Positions 39,832 through 48,901 are shown, counted from the first letter of the stretch. The stretch is 64,000 nt of DNA from Thioflexithrix psekupsensis (GCF_002149925.1 NZ_MSLT01000012.1:248001-312000); one strand, 5' to 3'. Notes: generated by a model not told the origin, from the sequence alone. Numbers and translations are program-made.

Positions 39832-40302
39832 TCAATTGGCTTGCGGATAAAAATCATCGTCTAAAATTTGCTCCACAGTATAAGGACAATGGATTGGAAA
39901 ATGGTTTTTATCCAATCCCGTCTCTTTTGCCGCTAATAATACCGCTTTGGGATAGGCACGAATAATGGAATCATTAAGCGCGTTTTTTAAACTGGGAATA
40001 TGTTCTAATTGCGCTTGTACTCGATAACGTTGCTCAATCATTGAAGCACGCCAACTGTTGCCCTGAAACTCTCCCCAACGTTCGGTTAAGTGTTTCAATT
40101 GAAATTGCCACCTCAATAAATGAGCCATCAGAATCACCAAATGGCTGACTAATTCATGTTTATCCCGATTAGCCATGCCTTCCAATTCCTCGATTAAATG
40201 CACGGTGTCTAATGCGTGCCATTGGCCTGTTTTTAACAACTGAATGTGTTGTTCAATCCATTGGTGGTAATCTTTTTCATAGCTTACGGCTAAGTCGTTC
40301 AT
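39832..40302 (-). CDS. DUF29 family protein
   Basis: 156 residues. It matches the DUF29 pattern: SYEKDYHQWIEQHIQLLKTG, LIEELEGMANRDKHEL, LVILMAHLLRWQF, and the tail YTVEQILDDDFYP. DUF29 proteins are common in cyanobacteria and Beggiatoa-like bacteria. They are all-helical and have no known function. No signal peptide. Monocistronic, with its own 206-bp upstream gap. Confidence 0.9.
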   Translation of the reverse strand: MNDLAVSYEKDYHQWIEQHIQLLKTGQWHALDTVHLIEELEGMANRDKHELVSHLVILMAHLLRWQFQLKHLTERWGEFQGNSWRASMIEQRYRVQAQLEHIPSLKNALNDSIIRAYPKAVLLAAKETGLDKNHFPIHCPYTVEQILDDDFYPQAN

Positions 40303-40508
40303 GACGAAATCCTCACTTGTGTTAGAATCTTATTTTTGATCAGAGAATAGGAATATTCTAGCGTTTTTTCAAGAGAATTTGCCCTATTTGCATTACTCAT
40401 TTAAATACTAAAATAGAACACAAAAAAAATTTAAATTTTTGCTATTCTAATTTACAATTGAATCCATATTATTGCCCGTAAATCATTTTAATAACAGAGC
40501 AGCTAATA

Positions 40509-41852
40509 ATGCAACACAAATCAGCCCAAGATGTCGTAAAAACCATTCAAGCCATTTTAGATGTGGATCAATTTAGTAGTGGAGATGCTTATTTTCGGGA
40601 ATTGGTGCGTAATGTGGCACACCACCTTAACGTTAAATACTGCTTTATTGGCCGCCCGCAAAATGGAGAACAAAACAAAGTACAAACGCATGTGGTGTGG
40701 GCAGGACAACAATTTGTCGATAATTTTGTTTATGACTTAGCGGGTACGCCGTGTAAAAATGTTTTTGATGGCAAACGAGTGGGCTTATATTCGCCCCACG
40801 TGGCTGAACAATTTCCTGAAGATGAATTGTTAGTGCAAATGGGGGTGGAATCTTATTTAGGCGCGCCTATTATTGACAATCGTAATCGCATGTTAGGATT
40901 AATTGTTATTTTAGATGAACAACCCATTGAAGACCGAGAATATTATGTGGCTATTATGGAATTATTGGCAGGACGAGTGGCCACCGAAATTGAACGCAAT
41001 GATTTACAGGCTAATTTACAGCGTCAAGTCGAAGAACGCACCGCCGAATTAAATGCCCGAATGGAAGAATTAGAATGCACCCGTAACGAATTGGTGCAAA
41101 GTGAAAAAATGGCTTCTTTAGGGCGTTTGGTGGCGGGATTTGCGCATGAATTAAACACACCTATTGGTGTATCGGTTGCCAGTGCTTCGGTGTTAGAAAA
41201 TAAAGCCGCCGTGATTAACCAAATGCTTAATGAAGATGAAGTCGATGGTGAGGTTTTAGATAAAATATTGGCGCAATTTTCTGAAGCCACTCGTTTAATT
41301 ATCTCCAATTTAAGACGGGCTTCCGAATTAATTAATAGTTTCAAACGCACCGCTATTGATCAAAGTTCAGAAGATGTGCGTAAATTCGACGTGAAATCAA
41401 TTATTGATGATGTCATTAATACGCTGCACAATCGTTTTAAACAAACCGCGGTTAAAATTCATGTCAATGCGCCTGAGCATTTGGAAGTGTACAGCATTCC
41501 GGGCAGTGTCGATCAAATTCTCACGAATCTATTGTTAAACAGCTTAGAACATGGATTTTCCGCTGGAACTGCCGCAGGCGACATTCACATTCAAGCCGAA
41601 TTACACGACGACCGTTTACGATTAGTTTACAAAGACACCGGCAAAGGCATCGCGGCTGAGGCTTTAGGGCGCGTTTTTGAGCCTTTTTTCACCACCAATC
41701 GCAGTCAAGGTGGCAGCGGATTGGGCTTGTACATCAGTTACAACTTAGTTACCACCCAGTTAAAAGGCGAGATGACCTGTCACAGTGTTGCAGGACAAGG
41801 CGTAACGTTTACGGTGGAATTTCCTGTGCAGTTTTCTTTGCCGAGTCGTTGA
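40509..41852 (+). CDS. GAF-domain sensor histidine kinase
   Basis: 447 residues, soluble. A GAF domain at about 20-165 (VAHHLNVKYCFIG ... GAPIIDNRNRMLGLI) is followed by a coiled coil (EIERNDLQANLQRQVEERTAEL), HisKA with FAHELNTPIGVSVASAS (acceptor His), and HATPase with NLLLNSLEHG, DTGKGI and GGSGLGLYI. The HELNTPIG form belongs to the HWE-free, ZraS-like HisKA group. It is paired with the REC-kinase gene next to it. Confidence 0.9.
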   Translation: MQHKSAQDVVKTIQAILDVDQFSSGDAYFRELVRNVAHHLNVKYCFIGRPQNGEQNKVQTHVVWAGQQFVDNFVYDLAGTPCKNVFDGKRVGLYSPHVAEQFPEDELLVQMGVESYLGAPIIDNRNRMLGLIVILDEQPIEDREYYVAIMELLAGRVATEIERNDLQANLQRQVEERTAELNARMEELECTRNELVQSEKMASLGRLVAGFAHELNTPIGVSVASASVLENKAAVINQMLNEDEVDGEVLDKILAQFSEATRLIISNLRRASELINSFKRTAIDQSSEDVRKFDVKSIIDDVINTLHNRFKQTAVKIHVNAPEHLEVYSIPGSVDQILTNLLLNSLEHGFSAGTAAGDIHIQAELHDDRLRLVYKDTGKGIAAEALGRVFEPFFTTNRSQGGSGLGLYISYNLVTTQLKGEMTCHSVAGQGVTFTVEFPVQFSLPSR

Positions 41853-41857
41853 ATAGA

Positions 41858-43717
41858 ATGAAAAAAATTATTCGCCGTAAAACCAATCCCAGCGAAACCG
41901 ATCCAATCCCCTCACACGGTGAACTTTTGGCCGTCAATTCCTCTGTCCCTTCAATGAGTTGGCGTATTTTAGTGGTGGATGATGAACCCGATATTCACGC
42001 CATCACGCGCTTGTCTTTGGCGGGATTTGAGTTTGCGGGGCGAAAATTAGAAATTCTGCAAGCCTTATCGGGTCAAGCGGCGCGGGAAATCTTGACTCAG
42101 TATGACGATATTGTCGTTGCCATCATTGATGTGGTGATGGAAACCGATGACGCGGGTTTACGTCTAGTCGATTTTATTCGCAACGAACGCCGCGACAAAT
42201 TGATGCGTTTAATTATTCGCACGGGTCAACCGGGATTAGCACCCGAACATGAAGTGATTGAACGCTACGATATTGATGATTATAAAGAGAAAAACGAATT
42301 AACCGAACGAAAGTTATACACAACCTTGCGTCTTGCTTTAAAATCGCATCAGGCATTGCGTTCGCTTAATACGCATAAAGTGGCTTTAACTAAAATTCTT
42401 GATGCTGCGCCAGAACTTTATCATCCCCAATCGGTGAAGCAATTTTTTAGCGGTGTTTTAAGCCAGATTATTAGCTTGTGTCATTTGGGAGAAAATAGTT
42501 TAATTTCTACCATTAAAAGTGGTTTTGTCGCCACCGCACAAGGAGAAGAAGAAATTGTTATTCATGCAGGAACGGGCTATTTTGCCGATGCAAATAGCGG
42601 TTCTGAAGCCCAAGCTATTAAGCAAGCCTGTATTGAATTTTTACGGACACATCAAGATAATCCTGAAAGTATTTTATCGGGTGATCCCTTACCAAAACAG
42701 GCAATGTTATTGCGTTTAAAATTTGATCGACAAAACAAGTCAGAAACGCAAAGTTTTATTTATTTAGAAAACACGGCCTGTTTGCTGCAAAATGACACTG
42801 AATTAATTAAAATAATGGCTTATCAATGTGCTTCTGCATTGAGTAATTTACAATTATATTTAGACTTACAAGAAGCCCATTATCGCACTTCGCAATTGCT
42901 TGATATGGAACAACAAGCCCGCAATGTCGCCGAATCAGCTAATTCGGCTAAAACGATATTTTTAGCCAAAATGAGCCACGAATTGCGCACGCCATTAAAT
43001 GCCATTATTGGTTATGCGAATTTAATCGAGGAAGAAGCTGAAGATTTTGGCCATCAAGATTTACTGCCCGATTTGAAAAATATCCAAAATGCAGGCCAGC
43101 AATTGTTAAATATGATTGCTGATATTTTGGACATCACTAAAATCGAATCCGAACAGTTGCAATTACAACTTCATCAATTTAAATTACAAGATTTACTAGG
43201 CGAAATTGAGACCTTAATGCAGCCTTTATTGGCGCGTCGAGAAAATCAATTTAAAGTTATTTGCCTGCAAAAAAATGCGCGGGTTTGTTCGGATAAAGTG
43301 AAATTAAAACAAGTGTTATTAAATCTGCTGCACAATGCCAATAAATTTACCCAACAAGGTCAAATTACTTTGGAAATTATTCAGGCTTTTGTGCCACACG
43401 TTAATCGTAAGCAGTGCAAATCGGAACAACAGACTTGTCAGAAATGTGATACTTCTGGTTTAATGACGTTTAAAGTGTCTGACACAGGGATTGGTATTCC
43501 TGAACCAGAGTTGGAACGCATTTTTGAAGCCTTTATCCAAGTCGATTCCCGCTCCGCCACCACAGACGGCACCACGCCCGGTGCGGGTTTGGGTTTATCG
43601 ATCAGCCGTCGCCTTAGCCAAGTGATGGGCGGTCATATTTCGGTGCAAAGCGAACTGGGTAAAGGGTCTATTTTCACCTTAGAAGTGCCGATTAATTTGC
43701 AACAAAAACCCACTTGA
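41858..43717 (+). CDS. Receiver-DUF3369-histidine kinase hybrid
   Basis: About 619 residues from ATG 41858; a TTG at 41849 would overlap the previous stop. A receiver at about 37-160 (ILVVDDEPDIHAI, acceptor in IIDVVMETDD) carries a FEFAGRKLEILQA segment as in DUF3369-linked receivers. A DUF3369 GAF-like region follows (about 180-350), then HisKA (SHELRTPLNAIIGYANLIEE) and HATPase (NLLHNANKFT, DTGIGIPE, GAGLGLSIS). It probably receives phosphate from the GAF kinase gene just before it and passes it on. Confidence 0.88.
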   Translation: MKKIIRRKTNPSETDPIPSHGELLAVNSSVPSMSWRILVVDDEPDIHAITRLSLAGFEFAGRKLEILQALSGQAAREILTQYDDIVVAIIDVVMETDDAGLRLVDFIRNERRDKLMRLIIRTGQPGLAPEHEVIERYDIDDYKEKNELTERKLYTTLRLALKSHQALRSLNTHKVALTKILDAAPELYHPQSVKQFFSGVLSQIISLCHLGENSLISTIKSGFVATAQGEEEIVIHAGTGYFADANSGSEAQAIKQACIEFLRTHQDNPESILSGDPLPKQAMLLRLKFDRQNKSETQSFIYLENTACLLQNDTELIKIMAYQCASALSNLQLYLDLQEAHYRTSQLLDMEQQARNVAESANSAKTIFLAKMSHELRTPLNAIIGYANLIEEEAEDFGHQDLLPDLKNIQNAGQQLLNMIADILDITKIESEQLQLQLHQFKLQDLLGEIETLMQPLLARRENQFKVICLQKNARVCSDKVKLKQVLLNLLHNANKFTQQGQITLEIIQAFVPHVNRKQCKSEQQTCQKCDTSGLMTFKVSDTGIGIPEPELERIFEAFIQVDSRSATTDGTTPGAGLGLSISRRLSQVMGGHISVQSELGKGSIFTLEVPINLQQKPT

Positions 43718-43792
43718 AAAATAACCTATTCGCAATTACTTTAATCGGTGCATTTCTTTGATAAAAATCACTTGATTAACGAGGGACAAATT

Positions 43793-44104
43793 ATGGCCAC
43801 CAGCGAAGGTTATCATGAGCCTTTAGAATCGCTTTCTGAAGCAACCCGCAATATGCACCGTGCTTTGACTTCTTTACAAGAAGAATTAGAAGCCGTCGAT
43901 TGGTATCAACAACGGGCAGATGCTTGTACTGATCCCGAATTAAAAGAAATTTTGCTGCATAATATGCGCGAAGAAATTGAACACGCCGCCATGGTTTTAG
44001 AATGGTTACGTCGTCACAGCGATGCGTTCGATCACAATTTATCCACTTATTTGTTTACTAAAAAATCGATTTTAGAAGCCGAAGAAGACGATAATAGTCA
44101 TTAG
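43793..44104 (+). CDS. Encapsulated ferritin-like protein (EncFtn family), no shell gene nearby
   Basis: 103 residues from ATG 43793 with GGGA before it; a GTG start at 43748 would add residues family members lack. It closely follows the EncFtn pattern: EPLESLSEATRNMHRALTSLQEELEAVDWYQQRADACTDPEL, then EEIEHAAMVLEWLRR, with ferroxidase Glu and His in EELEAVDWY and EEIEH. EncFtn forms ring-shaped decamers that oxidise iron inside encapsulin shells. Here the C-terminus (ILEAEEDDNSH) has no recognisable encapsulin-loading peptide, and no encapsulin gene flanks it. It ends at a hairpin. Confidence 0.88.
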   Translation: MATSEGYHEPLESLSEATRNMHRALTSLQEELEAVDWYQQRADACTDPELKEILLHNMREEIEHAAMVLEWLRRHSDAFDHNLSTYLFTKKSILEAEEDDNSH

Positions 44105-44128
44105 TTTTCAAGCACTTCTAACGTTGGA

Positions 44129-44168
44129 CTGAATCAGAAAAGATTAAAAATAAATCATTCTGATTCAG
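44129..44168. terminator. Palindrome between convergent EncFtn and CopZ-like genes
   Basis: An 11-bp perfect arm pair CTGAATCAGAA / TTCTGATTCAG with an AT-rich loop, followed by another CTGATTCAG. The core resembles the tips of the elements at 37550 and 48902 (TCAGAATCAGAA), so it could be a degraded copy. It may act as a weak two-way terminator. Confidence 0.4.
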
Positions 44169-44220
44169 ACTGATTCAGATTGTTTTGAAGTGTTAAGCGC
44201 GGCTTAAAAAAAGCAACATT

Positions 44221-44427
44221 TTAAAGTACGGGATAACCCAGTTCGCTGAGTTTGGTGGTGACAGCATCACTAGAAAATGTGCCTTTAACGGTGACTTGTC
44301 CTTGATTTGATTGAAGTTTTTCCACAAGCACTTGTTCCACGCCCGCCAGATCAGCTAAACCTGTTTGAATTGCGGTCACACAACCGTTACACTTAACGTT
44401 TTGAACCCTTAACATTAACTCAGCCAT
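44221..44427 (-). CDS. Heavy-metal-associated (CopZ-like) metallochaperone
   Basis: 68 residues, an entire HMA domain. The metal site reads C-x2-C in VKCNGCV, without the usual Met before it (MxCxxC), and the fold pattern is V-C-x2-C ... VKGTFSSDAVTTKLSELGYP. It would bind Cu(I) or another soft metal. Because the motif lacks the canonical MTCxxC, metal choice is uncertain. Encoded alone with no P-type ATPase near. Confidence 0.85.
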   Translation of the reverse strand: MAELMLRVQNVKCNGCVTAIQTGLADLAGVEQVLVEKLQSNQGQVTVKGTFSSDAVTTKLSELGYPVL

Positions 44428-44614
44428 GATGTTGCTACCTCTTGTTAAATCAACGAATTGAAAGAATTGATCGTTTAAAATAATCGCGCTTGCCGATCCT
44501 TACATCGGTATAATATCTCTAGTATAAAGCACGGATTGTCTGATTAAAACGGCAATCACTGCGCCATTTTTACCCATTATGCACCGTTAGGAACTGTGTT
44601 TAGGAATTATATCA

Positions 44615-44971
44615 ATGTCATCGAACACCATACTGATTGTTGACGACAGTCGGGTTTCGCGTATGCTTATTCGCGCCATTATTACCCAAGCCGATCCCCA
44701 TGCGGAAATTATCGAAGCCAGCACAGGAGAGGAGGCCTTGGCCAAAGTCGATAATTTAAACATCACCATCGCCACCTTAGATTTAAATATGCCCGGTATT
44801 GACGGTTTAGCTCTTGCGTCAAAATTGCTGCTAAAGTTTCCGCGTGCGAAAATTGGATTATTAACCGCCAATATTCAGGAAATGGTGCGGCAAAAAGCCG
44901 AAGCCTTAGGCATTAGTTTTATTTCTAAGCCCATCACTGAAGAAAAAATCCTGAACTTTATTTATGGATGA
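44615..44971 (+). CDS. CheY-like single-domain response regulator
   Basis: 118 residues, a lone receiver. Acidic pair DDS (10-12), acceptor Asp in LDLNMPGIDG, Thr in LLTAN and Lys in ISKPITEE. It overlaps the CheC-like gene by 8 bp, so it is probably the substrate of that phosphatase. Confidence 0.9.
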   Translation: MSSNTILIVDDSRVSRMLIRAIITQADPHAEIIEASTGEEALAKVDNLNITIATLDLNMPGIDGLALASKLLLKFPRAKIGLLTANIQEMVRQKAEALGISFISKPITEEKILNFIYG

Positions 44972-45584
44972 AGATACTTTGTTTCTTTCTGAACTTCAGA
45001 AAGATGCCATTTGTGAAATGCTCAATATTGGAATGGGGCAGGCGGCTGCTTCTTTAAGCGCGATTATTAGCGAGGAATTAAAGCTATCTATTCCAACCGT
45101 TGAGTTACTTTCTCGCCAAGAGGCGGCCAATATTATTAGCTGTGATCCGCAGCGGCGTATCGCGGGAGTGAAACAGCATTTTGAAGGGCCGTTTTGGGGT
45201 GATGCGTTGTTACTTTTTCCACAAGAAAAAAGTTTACAATTGGTGCGGGCTTTGGTTAAAGAAGAATTGCCGCCCGAATTATTAGCCGAATTAGAACAAG
45301 ATGCGCTCACCGAAGTGGGTAATATTATTTTAAATTCTTGTTTAGGCAGTTTTGGCAATGTCTTGACACAAGAAGTCACCAGCGATTTACCTTTGTTTAT
45401 TAATGGTTCTGCGCTGGAAGTACTTTATACCGCAAAACCGCAAGAACGTGATGTGGTGATGTTTATGCGCGTGGAATTTAGCACGCATAATCAAAGTATT
45501 AGCGGTTATGTTGCCTTTTTGTTAGAAATTCCATCGATTGCTCAATTTAAAGTCAATATTGATAAATATTTGGGACAAATTTAA
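44964..45584 (+). CDS. CheC-like CheY-P phosphatase
   Basis: 206 residues with the two family helices that carry the active-site D/E-x3-N motif: AICEMLNIGMGQAAASLS (residues 15-33) and DALTEVGNIILNSCLGSF (about 112-129). Both halves retain the E-x2-N arrangement (E18-x2-N21, E-x2-N). CheC dephosphorylates CheY-P. Translationally coupled to the receiver before it. No other che genes occur nearby, so the pair may control motility or another output of distant kinases. Confidence 0.85.
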   Translation: MDEDTLFLSELQKDAICEMLNIGMGQAAASLSAIISEELKLSIPTVELLSRQEAANIISCDPQRRIAGVKQHFEGPFWGDALLLFPQEKSLQLVRALVKEELPPELLAELEQDALTEVGNIILNSCLGSFGNVLTQEVTSDLPLFINGSALEVLYTAKPQERDVVMFMRVEFSTHNQSISGYVAFLLEIPSIAQFKVNIDKYLGQI

Positions 45585-45611
45585 CTCGCTTTATTCTTGT
45601 TAAAATCGCTT

Positions 45612-46205
45612 ATGCTTGAAACACTAGAACGACATTTATTAGATACGCTTTCGTTGCAACCGACCATCAGCGAATATGATTTATTAAAAATGTTACGGCA
45701 ACAACAATGTGAGGGATTTAGTGAATTAGAATTTAGCGATTCTTTGTCCTTATTTCGCAGTCATTTTTTATTGCACCATGTGTTATATCGTTTGCAAACG
45801 CAATTGTGGCAACAAAAAGCGGCTTATTTAGAAATTACTCCCTTGTCCATTTGCTTGCATCCTTATTTATCCAATCAAGCGGGATTAGTCGAACCAGATG
45901 CCCTGCGTAATTATTATTTAGATTGGAAAAATTTATCGGCGATGACAGGGCAGGCATTAGAGGATTTATTAAGTCAATTTTGGCAAAAATTTTACGCGGC
46001 TGAACAAAAAGCCGAAGCCTTAGCGGTGTTTTCATTACAAGAACCCACTGATTACGCCACCATTCGCCAACGTTATCGTCAATTGGCAGGGCAACACCAC
46101 CCGGATCGCGGCGGCGACACCCAGACGCTGCAAACCATCAATCACGCCATGACCATATTATCTCGTTATTATCGTGGTTTTTACGCCCCTGATCATGAGG
46201 CATAA
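45612..46205 (+). CDS. DnaJ-related protein with C-terminal J domain
   Basis: 197 residues from ATG 45612 (a TTG 5 codons earlier is less likely). The N-terminal 130 residues resemble the DNAJ_related domain (MLETLERHLLDTLSLQPTISEYDLLKMLRQ). The C-terminal J domain, about 150-195, has HPD in RQLAGQHHPDRGGDTQTLQTIN. J domains stimulate DnaK. The gene begins 27 bp after cheC. Confidence 0.85.
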   Translation: MLETLERHLLDTLSLQPTISEYDLLKMLRQQQCEGFSELEFSDSLSLFRSHFLLHHVLYRLQTQLWQQKAAYLEITPLSICLHPYLSNQAGLVEPDALRNYYLDWKNLSAMTGQALEDLLSQFWQKFYAAEQKAEALAVFSLQEPTDYATIRQRYRQLAGQHHPDRGGDTQTLQTINHAMTILSRYYRGFYAPDHEA

Positions 46206-46243
46206 TGCCACGCCTTTATTTTTTTAACCAAAGGAGAAAATGA

Positions 46244-47509
46244 ATGACTGCAAAAAATGCGTTTTATGCTCAATCGGGCGGGGTCACTGCGGTGATTAAT
46301 GCCTCTGCCTGTGGCGTGATAGAAACCGCACGCCAACACCCCGATAAAATCGCTAATGTCTATGCAGGACGCAATGGCATTATTGGCGCATTAACCGAAG
46401 ATTTAATTGACACCAGCCAAGAATCGGCTGAAGACATTGCTGCGTTGCGTTACACGCCTGCGGGCGCGTTTGGTTCTTGTCGTTTTAAACTCAAAGGGCT
46501 AGAACAAAGTAAAGCCGAATATGAGCGATTAATAGAAGTCTTTAAAGCGCATAATATTGGTTATTTCTTTTATAACGGTGGTGGTGATTCTCAAGACACC
46601 TCTCATAAAGTCTCTCAAATTGGGGATAAATTAGGCTATCATATTACCTGTATTGGCATTCCTAAAACGGTGGATAATGATTTGCCCATTACAGACACTT
46701 GTCCGGGCTTTGGTTCTGTGGCCAAATACGTGGCGGTTTCGATTAAAGAAGCCAATTTTGACGTGTTTTCTATGGCGAAAACCTCAACTAAAGTTTTTGT
46801 TATGGAAGTGATGGGTCGTCATGCGGGCTGGATTGCGGCGGCGGGTGGTTTGGCGCGGGGCAGTGACAGCGATGGGCCACACATTATTTTATTTCCCGAA
46901 GTGCCATTGGATGAGGCGCGGTTTTTGGCGCGGGTTGATGAGTGTGTTAAAAAATACGGTTACTGCTCTATTGTGGTCTCAGAAGGCGTTAAAAATGCCG
47001 CGGGTCAATTTTTAGCCGATGCGGGAACAAAAGACGCTTTTGGTCATACGCAATTGGGTGGGGTTGCGCCCGTAGTTGCCAATTTGGTTAAATCCAATTT
47101 AGGCTACAAATACCACTGGGCCGTCGCGGATTATTTACAACGGGCAGCGCGTCATATTGCCTCAAAAACCGATGTGGAACAAGCCTATGCAGTGGGTAAA
47201 GCCGCGGTAGAGTTTGCTTTAGCGGGTAAAAATGCAGTCATGCCCACCATTGTTCGTACTTCAAGTAAGCCTTATACGTGGGAAATTGGCTCTGCTAATC
47301 TGGCTGATGTGGCGAATGTGGAGAAAAAAATGCCTGCGGAATTTATCACCGAAGATGGTTTTAATATTACGCCTGCTTGTCGAGAATATTTACAACCGTT
47401 GATTGCGGGCGAAGATTATCCGCCGTTTGTTGACGGACTGCCGCAATACGTGGTGTTGAAAAATGTCGCCGTGCCGAAAAAATTAACCACAGAATTTCAT
47501 GTGAAATAA
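46244..47509 (+). CDS. pfp: Pyrophosphate-dependent 6-phosphofructokinase
   Basis: 421 residues. Converts fructose-6-phosphate to the 1,6-bisphosphate using PPi, reversibly. The phosphoryl-donor site reads YNGGGDSQDT, and GIPKTVDNDLPITD has the Lys after Pro that marks PPi-type enzymes (ATP types have PGTIDND). The first Asp of the common GGDDS motif is Gly here, so cofactor choice should be tested. GGAG precedes the ATG. PPi-PFK is common in methane- and sulfur-oxidising gammaproteobacteria. Confidence 0.88.
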   Translation: MTAKNAFYAQSGGVTAVINASACGVIETARQHPDKIANVYAGRNGIIGALTEDLIDTSQESAEDIAALRYTPAGAFGSCRFKLKGLEQSKAEYERLIEVFKAHNIGYFFYNGGGDSQDTSHKVSQIGDKLGYHITCIGIPKTVDNDLPITDTCPGFGSVAKYVAVSIKEANFDVFSMAKTSTKVFVMEVMGRHAGWIAAAGGLARGSDSDGPHIILFPEVPLDEARFLARVDECVKKYGYCSIVVSEGVKNAAGQFLADAGTKDAFGHTQLGGVAPVVANLVKSNLGYKYHWAVADYLQRAARHIASKTDVEQAYAVGKAAVEFALAGKNAVMPTIVRTSSKPYTWEIGSANLADVANVEKKMPAEFITEDGFNITPACREYLQPLIAGEDYPPFVDGLPQYVVLKNVAVPKKLTTEFHVK

Positions 47510-47543
47510 GCGACAGTTAAGATAAACGGCATAAATTACCCGA

Positions 47544-48596
47544 TTACTCGTGTCTCGCCAAAGCCCAGCGCACATGTTCTTGTAATAAATCCGAAGGGAA
47601 ATCAAGGCGAGCGTTCAGGGCAAGGCGAATGGTGTCTGATTTTGGCGCGTTGCCCAAGGCAATGGCAAGATTACGCAACCAGCAGAGATAGCCTACGCGA
47701 CGAATCGCAGAGCCTTCTGTGTGGCGTAAAAAATCCGCTTCTGACCACGCCCATAAATCGAGTAATCGGGTGTTTTTCCATGGCGCACGGGCTTGAAAAT
47801 CCACTTCTACACTACGCGACGCGAAACGATTCCAAGGACAAACCAATTGACAATCATCGCAACCATAAATGCGATTGCCGATGAGAGGGCGTAAATTTTC
47901 TGGAATAATACCTTTATATTCAATGGTTAAGTAAGAAATGCACCGCCGCGCATCCAACAGATAAGGTGCAACAAAAGCCTGCGTGGGACAACTCGGCAAA
48001 CACGCCTGACAACGGCCACAGTGATCAGAATGACGCTGTTCTGTAATCGGTAAGGGCAAATCGGTGTAAATTTCCCCTAAAAAAAAGAATGATCCCGCTC
48101 GCGGATGAATCAAATTTGTATTTTTTCCTATCCAACCCAACCCTGCTTTTTCTGCCAACGGCTTCTCCAGCACCGGTGCGCTATCTACAAAAACACGCCA
48201 TTGGTATGACCCAATCGCTTGTTCTAAACGCATGGCCAATTGTTTTAAACGTTGGCGTAACACTTTGTGATAATCCCGACCTTGCGCGTAAATACTAATA
48301 TATCCGTGTTCAGCGTCCTGTAATTGTGACCATAAATCCTCTCGTGTAGCCGTTAAATAATTGATTCGTAATGAAATAACCCGCAATGTTCCCGGTAACA
48401 ACTCCGCAGGGCGACTGCGTTTGTCGCCATGACGTGCCATATAGTCCATTTGTCCGTGATATTGCCGCGCTAACCAGATGTGCAGCCGCTGTTCGGCTTG
48501 AGTTAAATCGACATCACTCACGCCAAGTTCTTGAAATCCAAGTTCTTTTGACCAATGTTGTAAGTGTTGCAATAGGACTGTTGGCGTGTTGGACAT
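47544..48596 (-). CDS. queG: Epoxyqueuosine reductase
   Basis: 350 residues, full length. The last step of queuosine synthesis: reduces epoxyqueuosine in tRNA with cobalamin and two [4Fe-4S] clusters. Two CxxCxxCxxxCP motifs are seen: CGRCQACLPSCPTQAF (about 193-208) and CDDCQLVCPWN. The catalytic Asp is expected in VDSAPVLEKPLA. It converges with pfp across 34 bp and is divergent from the L,D-transpeptidase. Confidence 0.96.
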   Translation of the reverse strand: MSNTPTVLLQHLQHWSKELGFQELGVSDVDLTQAEQRLHIWLARQYHGQMDYMARHGDKRSRPAELLPGTLRVISLRINYLTATREDLWSQLQDAEHGYISIYAQGRDYHKVLRQRLKQLAMRLEQAIGSYQWRVFVDSAPVLEKPLAEKAGLGWIGKNTNLIHPRAGSFFFLGEIYTDLPLPITEQRHSDHCGRCQACLPSCPTQAFVAPYLLDARRCISYLTIEYKGIIPENLRPLIGNRIYGCDDCQLVCPWNRFASRSVEVDFQARAPWKNTRLLDLWAWSEADFLRHTEGSAIRRVGYLCWLRNLAIALGNAPKSDTIRLALNARLDFPSDLLQEHVRWALARHE

Positions 48597-48694
48597 GATA
48601 AAATAATTCGCTTTAATAACCGATTATCAGATTAATTCTACCGTTTGTTCGATAGATTCTTGGGAAGGGGTGAATCGTGGAGTATGCTCAATAG

Positions 48695-48797
48695 CAATGT
48701 TTCTCAATAGGCTGTTTTGGACAAATCTGAGTTTTCGTCTTTCTGAGGTGCCACAACCCTGGCCACAATGGGATTTTATCCCACTGTGGTCTTTTTT
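48695..48797 (+). ncRNA. Candidate small RNA of about 100 nt
   Basis: A -35 TTGGGA (48660-48665) and -10 TATGCT (48683-48688) are 17 bp apart. A strong terminator, CCACAATGGGA / TCCCACTGTGG plus TCTTTTTT (48763-48797), ends the unit about 100 nt after the expected start at about 48695. No ORF with a ribosome site occupies the interval. It does not match 6S, tmRNA, SRP RNA or RNase P by eye. Confidence 0.35.
48763..48797 (+). terminator. Orphan rho-independent terminator
   Basis: An 11-bp stem with one mismatch and a TTTTA loop, followed by TCTTTTTT. No plus-strand gene precedes it; pfp and queG converge far upstream, so it must serve a non-coding transcript. Confidence 0.75.
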
Positions 48798-48901
48798 GTG
48801 CCACCAAAACGAGAAAAACTAATACGCTTTACTGGTTTCGTTCGCTATAATCTAATTCCCACAAGAAATATACCAAAATTAAGTCATTCATAAAATTTTT
48901 C

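Noticed and set aside
44996-45379. 127-residue minus-strand frame over the CheC-like gene
   Set aside because: Ser/Asn/Cys-rich composition typical of an antisense shadow; CheC motifs on the plus strand are convincing.
48695-48797. 6S RNA or SRP RNA assignment for the candidate sRNA
   Set aside because: It is too short for 6S and lacks the central-bubble layout and the SRP loop sequence.
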